From Collinsella aerofaciens (GTDB lineage: Bacteria; Actinomycetota; Coriobacteriia; Coriobacteriales; Coriobacteriaceae), in the NCBI GenBank assembly GCA_008668235.1, contig RQCP01000017.1, positions 1-30,342 on the forward strand: 30,342 bases of DNA, given 5' to 3'. The notes under the pieces were generated by a model. It was not told the origin of the DNA. It saw nothing but the letters and a program-made list of their open reading frames with translations, and did not search any database. Positions 30,284 through 30,342 of the stretch are shown here, piece by piece (positions within the stretch are counted from its first letter, which is position 1; each line of letters opens with the position of its first letter). The position numbers and the translations under genes are program-made.

Positions 30284-30342
30284 CATGAACGCCGAAGACC
30301 TGGTCCTCAACTTCAAGAAGGGCATGGCGAACCTCAGCAAGA
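30284..30342 (+). CDS. Partial CDS at window end, function unknown (possible transposase)
   Basis: The first 19 codons read MNAEDLVLNFKKGMANLSK and the frame is open to the edge. A GATGGGGGC stretch lies about 5 nt upstream as a ribosome-binding site and a good promoter lies before it. GGCTCTGTTAGACC at 30202, preceded by the A/T-rich octamer TTTATTTT (30193-30200), looks like the left end of an insertion sequence, which would make this a transposase. Too little is present to name a family; this is a guess. Confidence 0.35.

Overview
The window looks like a chromosomal segment of a high-GC gut actinobacterium of the class Coriobacteriia, most likely Collinsella or a close relative. The basis is the strong G/C bias at third codon positions, an anaerobe/fermenter gene set (FrlB-type deglycase, 2-hydroxyacid dehydrogenase, ECF metal transporter), and a Firmicutes-style transcriptional T-box in front of pheST. 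The genus is inferred from gene content and my memory of such genomes, not from a search.

Layout. 1-318: no gene; a hairpin, a long structured repeat and a recQ promoter. 319-4169: recQ, a GntR/UTRA regulator 2 nt downstream, then a FrlB-like SIS-domain deglycase behind a promoter flanked by two copies of a 17-bp candidate operator. 4221-5277: an L-lactate/L-2-hydroxyisocaproate dehydrogenase on the minus strand with its terminator. 5488-6414: metA. 6457-7053: 5-formyl-THF cyclo-ligase (minus). 7054-7418: gene-free and full of hairpins. 7419-10463: a large M16C zinc peptidase (minus), preceded by a hypothetical gene (10650-11141, minus).

11357-13571 is an accessory patch: an HNH endonuclease with a candidate DNA-recognition N-terminus, a small zinc-ribbon protein and a DUF5710 protein. 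It is followed by tRNA-Val(GAC) (minus). 14162-19061: an EamA exporter, a DUF4012 membrane-anchored envelope protein and glmM. 19159-20742: an M32 carboxypeptidase (minus). 20881-24961: T-box, pheS and pheT, with a second copy of the structured repeat between pheS and pheT. 25072-27926: a terminator with a promoter nested in it, a palindrome of NikR type (GTGTTAC-N14-GTAACAC), then the ECF transporter cbiM/nikM, cbiQ, cbiO. 28007-28855: a zinc-dependent phospholipase C-like protein. 28852-29925: a DUF559-like (PD-(D/E)XK fold) protein on the minus strand with a long inverted repeat upstream. The last ~140 bases hold a promoter and the first 19 codons of a gene cut by the window edge, possibly an insertion-sequence transposase.

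How the genes work together: most are independent housekeeping units (DNA repair, methionine and folate metabolism, cell-wall precursor synthesis, Phe-tRNA charging). Two local circuits can be read from sequence: GntR controlling the deglycase through paired operators, and a nickel-responsive repressor encoded elsewhere possibly controlling CbiMQO, which would make that transporter a nickel importer. No CRISPR array or complete prophage is visible. The most interesting non-coding signals are the two-copy hairpin repeat whose arms differ but stay complementary (39-136 and 22332-22424), the twin hairpins at 7208-7348 and the inverted repeat at 29975-30098.
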